Below are positions 4,739 to 6,730 of a stretch of 6,730 bases of DNA, in pieces. The position numbers were made by a program, and so were the translations under genes. Position 1 is the stretch's first letter; the number at the start of each line of letters is the position of its first letter. Source of the stretch: Tethybacter castelli (GTDB lineage Bacteria > Pseudomonadota > Gammaproteobacteria > Tethybacterales > Tethybacteraceae); assembly GCA_036679665.1 (NCBI GenBank), contig JAZHEJ010000027.1, forward strand, positions 1-6,730, given 5' to 3'. The notes under the pieces are model-generated. The model worked only from the letters and a program-made list of their open reading frames with translations, was not told where the DNA came from and searched no databases.

Positions 4739-6097
4739 TTATTGTTTGGCGCACCACTTGGGCAACCAGTCGCCATGAGCTTCAATAAGCTTATCGACCA
4801 GCTCCCAGATCTTATCCAAATCAAGTTCAGCGCCGGTGTGCGGATCCATCATCGCGGCGTGATAAATATGTTGCGGGTTCTCAGTCAGCAATGCGGCGAC
4901 AACCAATTCTTGGACATTGATATTGCTTTTCATAATCGCCCCGAGTTGCGGCGGTAATTTCCCTATTGTCGACGGCTGGATCCCGTTGCGGTCAACCAGA
5001 CACGGCACCTCGACCGCGCATCGGTCAGGAAGTGAACTAATATAGCCGCGATTAGATATGTTGCCGTAAATGACCGCGGGGCTACCGGTCCATTGCGCGT
5101 TGATGATCTCCGAAGCGTATTCGGAGCTGGCGGGTATTTCAATGCTATCAGAGCTGTCAAACTTTTCCAACTGGGCTTTCCACCGTTCAACTTGTTCGAC
5201 ACAACGCTTTGGCCATTCATCAAACGGAATCCCGAAGCGCTCAATAATATCGTCCCGACCGCGCTTGATAAACCATGGTACGTATTCGGCGAAATGCTCG
5301 CTGCTTTCAGTCGCAAAATATCCGAGCCTTTTCATCATCTCGTAGCGAACCCGATTCGGGCAACGCTCGTTGTGCTGATTTTCCGGCCTAGGATAAATAC
5401 CTTGGGCATAGCCTGCTTGTAAATCCGGATATAAATCGCGCCGTTTGCCGTCCGCCGCGACCTGTTCGAACTTCAAAAAATAGGCCACATGATTGATGCC
5501 CGCGCTTAAATAACGAATCTGTTCCAACGGAATTTGCAAATCCGCGGCCAGTTCCCGGGAAGTGTTTTGGACCGAATGGCACAACCCGACCTGCTTGATG
5601 GAAGGATAGCGTTCAGCGATCGCCCAAGTGTTGATCGCCATCGGATTGACGTACTGTAACAGCAACGCGTCAGGACAGGACTTGGTCATCGCTTCGCACA
5701 ACTCCCACAACTTAGGCACGGTGCGCAGTCCGCGCATGATACCGCCGATCCCCAACGTGTCGCCGACCGTCTGCCGGATCCCAAACTGTTTGGGTACTTC
5801 AAAATCGATAACCGTACACGGCTCGTAGCCGCCGATCTGAAACGCCACCACCACGAAATCCGCTCCGTCGACCGCGGACAAAAATTTGGTATGCGTCGAA
5901 TAGCTGGCGTCTTTTGCCAAGGTGTCGATCAGCTTGACCATGATACGCTCGGACTCGGCAAGTCGAACCTCGTTGATATCCATCAACGCAAAATGACAAT
6001 TTTGCAACGCGTCGCGTTGCAACACGTCACCGACAATATTTTTCATAAATACCGTCGAACCCGCTCCGATAAAAGCTATTTTCGGTTTTGCCGCCAT
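4739..6097 (-). CDS. melA: Alpha-galactosidase (melibiase), glycoside hydrolase family 4
   Basis: Cytoplasmic enzyme that splits melibiose and related alpha-galactosides to galactose plus the remaining sugar, using NAD+ and a divalent metal (Mn2+) through the GH4 redox-elimination route. It has 452 aa, against 451 in E. coli MelA, and many segments agree with that protein as I recall it: FIGAGST, VAFQIGGYEPCTV, YVNPM, QVGLCHSVQ, SSEHFAEY, YHAAMMDPHT, AHGDWLP. The NAD-binding loop is GAGS at 11-14, Asn151 lies in NPM, and Cys173 and His203 are the expected metal ligands. The ATG at 6097 has GGAGG at 6113-6109, and the stop is TAA. The frame is uninterrupted and complete despite broken genes to its left. 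No melB or melR is in view, and the nearest genes on its strand belong to a GH2 enzyme. Other GH4 specificities are unlikely given this close match. Confidence 0.95.
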   Translation of the reverse strand: MAAKPKIAFIGAGSTVFMKNIVGDVLQRDALQNCHFALMDINEVRLAESERIMVKLIDTLAKDASYSTHTKFLSAVDGADFVVVAFQIGGYEPCTVIDFEVPKQFGIRQTVGDTLGIGGIMRGLRTVPKLWELCEAMTKSCPDALLLQYVNPMAINTWAIAERYPSIKQVGLCHSVQNTSRELAADLQIPLEQIRYLSAGINHVAYFLKFEQVAADGKRRDLYPDLQAGYAQGIYPRPENQHNERCPNRVRYEMMKRLGYFATESSEHFAEYVPWFIKRGRDDIIERFGIPFDEWPKRCVEQVERWKAQLEKFDSSDSIEIPASSEYASEIINAQWTGSPAVIYGNISNRGYISSLPDRCAVEVPCLVDRNGIQPSTIGKLPPQLGAIMKSNINVQELVVAALLTENPQHIYHAAMMDPHTGAELDLDKIWELVDKLIEAHGDWLPKWCAKQ

Positions 6098-6335
6098 GAT
6101 GGTTAGGGCCTCCGGTTAAGCGTCTTTCCAGGACAAATCGGCGGTTTGACCGAGATTACAGCTATGCAAGTAGTTGTAAGTAAGCTAACCATACAGCGGA
6201 TCATATAGTGCGTTAACCATTATAAACTTAGCCGCCATGCCATAACCCAACCTCAATTTGGATAGCACTTTGAAGCATGACGCGGAAGACCTTATGGGGA
6301 TGAATTAGCGCGATGATCCGAATAATACTGTCATC
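6098..6335. promoter_or_regulatory. Upstream region of melA
   Basis: These roughly 240 bases lie between the terminator and the melA start and hold no recognisable gene on either strand. They contain the melA ribosome site (GGAGG, 6113-6109) and the candidate -10 at 6224-6219. I see no clear CRP-type site (TGTGA-N6-TCACA) or long regulator repeat, though any MelR-like sites would be hard to recognise by eye. Confidence 0.45.
6219..6224 (-). promoter_or_regulatory. Candidate -10 box (TATAAT) for melA
   Basis: A perfect TATAAT reads toward melA about 120 bases before its ATG. At 16-18 bp upstream no hexamer matches TTGACA at more than two positions. A good -10 with a poor -35 is usual for activator-dependent promoters, and melA in E. 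coli is activated by MelR, but no regulator gene is present here. Confidence 0.35.
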
Positions 6336-6362
6336 AAAAAAGCGCCGCTTGGCGCCTATTTT
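6336..6362 (-). terminator. Intrinsic terminator of the GH2 gene
   Basis: On the minus strand a GC stem GCGCC-AAGC-GGCGC (6355-6342) is followed at once by six T (6341-6336), about 40 bases after the GH2 stop. The plus strand has TATTTT after the same stem, so it could work weakly in both directions. It separates GH2 transcription from melA, implying that melA has its own promoter. Confidence 0.75.
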
Positions 6363-6373
6363 GCCTAGGCGTC
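6351..6373 (-). promoter_or_regulatory. Alternative hairpin overlapping the terminator stem
   Basis: On the minus-strand RNA, GACGCCTA pairs with TAGGCGCC across a 7-base loop (8 bp including one G-U). Its 3' arm covers the left arm of the terminator stem (6351-6355), so the two hairpins cannot form together. This is the geometry of an antiterminator and terminator pair, but it may be accidental because both derive from GGCGCC/GCCTAGGC palindromes. Confidence 0.35.
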
Positions 6374-6397
6374 AAACATCGCCAAATTAGCGGTCGG

Positions 6398-6730
6398 TCA
6401 TGATTTGTCGAAAGGCTGATAAAACTTCGCCAAAACATCAAACGCCTTCTTTTTGGTGGTTTTGTCCGCTTCAATCAGACCCTTGCGGTTCCAACCGCGT
6501 TGATATTGGTTCTGACGTCGCTCGGCGCGAAAATCATACAAAACCCACGGGGTAATGCCTTTAATATAAGGAATATCCCGGATAATTTGCAGCTGTCGCT
6601 CATAGACTTCGCACATATACTGTTCGGAGAAAAATCCGCGCGCCGGGGTGCCTGCGCCGCGCACCCCGTCCGCGCCGGTTTCGGTGATGATAACCGGCTT
6701 GGTAAGTTGCGAGTTGGCGAACACCGCAGC
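6398..6730 (-). CDS. Glycoside hydrolase family 2 beta-glycosidase, C-terminal part (beta-glucuronidase or beta-galactosidase type)
   Basis: About 110 C-terminal residues of a retaining beta-glycosidase whose 5' part lies beyond the right edge; the frame is open to base 6730. The motif KPVIITETGADG matches the end of the GH2 TIM barrel, and the Glu in ITETG aligns with the nucleophile of E. coli UidA (ITEYG). Next come SEQYMCEVYERQLQ, the barrel segment IKGITPWVLYDFRAE and NRKGLIEADKTTKKKAFDVL, a usual ending for compact GH2 enzymes of the UidA-like type rather than the long LacZ type. The stop is TGA at 6400-6398, followed by a strong terminator. Full members have about 560-650 aa. Beta-glucuronidase, beta-galactosidase or beta-mannosidase activity cannot be separated from this end alone. 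Its company with melA favours a galactoside substrate. Confidence 0.85.
   Translation of the reverse strand, partial: AAVFANSQLTKPVIITETGADGVRGAGTPARGFFSEQYMCEVYERQLQIIRDIPYIKGITPWVLYDFRAERRQNQYQRGWNRKGLIEADKTTKKKAFDVLAKFYQPFDKS

Noticed and set aside
4732..4750. Short stem CGCCA/TGGCG across the melA stop codon as a terminator
   Set aside because: It is only 5 bp with a long loop, lies inside the end of the coding frame, and has no T-run on the melA strand.
1..6730. tRNA, rRNA, CRISPR array, complete insertion sequence, toxin-antitoxin or defence genes
   Set aside because: Scanned for on both strands; no cloverleaf, regularly spaced repeats, transposase motifs or known defence domains were recognised.

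Overview
The window looks like a piece of a proteobacterial chromosome (probably gamma or beta) in which intact genes alternate with eroded ones. The basis is the NitT/TauT-type ABC operon, a MelA closely resembling the E. coli enzyme as I recall it, Shine-Dalgarno led genes with 4-nt overlaps, and two clear gene remnants in AT-rich spacer. I cannot name the genus. The pattern of pseudogenes and AT-rich spacers suggests a genome under reductive decay, for example a host-associated lineage, but that is inference.

Left part (1-3278), all on the minus strand and read right to left: ATP-binding protein, then a Tat-type substrate-binding protein of the NrtA/CmpA-like class, then an inner-membrane permease, then an OsmC-family protein. 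Spacings are 70 nt, a 4-nt overlap and 38 nt, so this is almost certainly one operon for importing a small organic or inorganic anion of unknown identity. The OsmC gene is damaged: its last part is replaced by an out-of-frame copy of 83 bp from its own 5' region, and this copy runs off the left edge.

Middle part (3279-4738): a short AT-rich divergent promoter region carrying two copies of a 13-bp motif (TTATATACCATAT) separates the ABC operon from a rightward sugar-binding-protein gene. That gene has kept its start, signal peptide and Shine-Dalgarno site but has an internal frameshifting deletion and no C-terminal half. It is followed by AT-rich sequence with nested inverted repeats, a 33-codon stub of a BtpA/SgcQ-family gene, and nearly 500 bases in which I find no gene.

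Right part (4739-6730), minus strand: a complete GH4 alpha-galactosidase (melA), its roughly 240-base upstream region, a strong intrinsic terminator overlapped by an alternative hairpin, and the C-terminal end of a GH2 beta-glycosidase that continues past the right edge. The sugar-binding remnant, BtpA stub, MelA and GH2 enzyme look like the remains of one galactoside or glycoside utilisation locus. Only the two hydrolases still appear intact, and no permease or regulator for them lies in the window. I found no RNA gene, CRISPR array, complete insertion sequence, defence system or other clearly new system.
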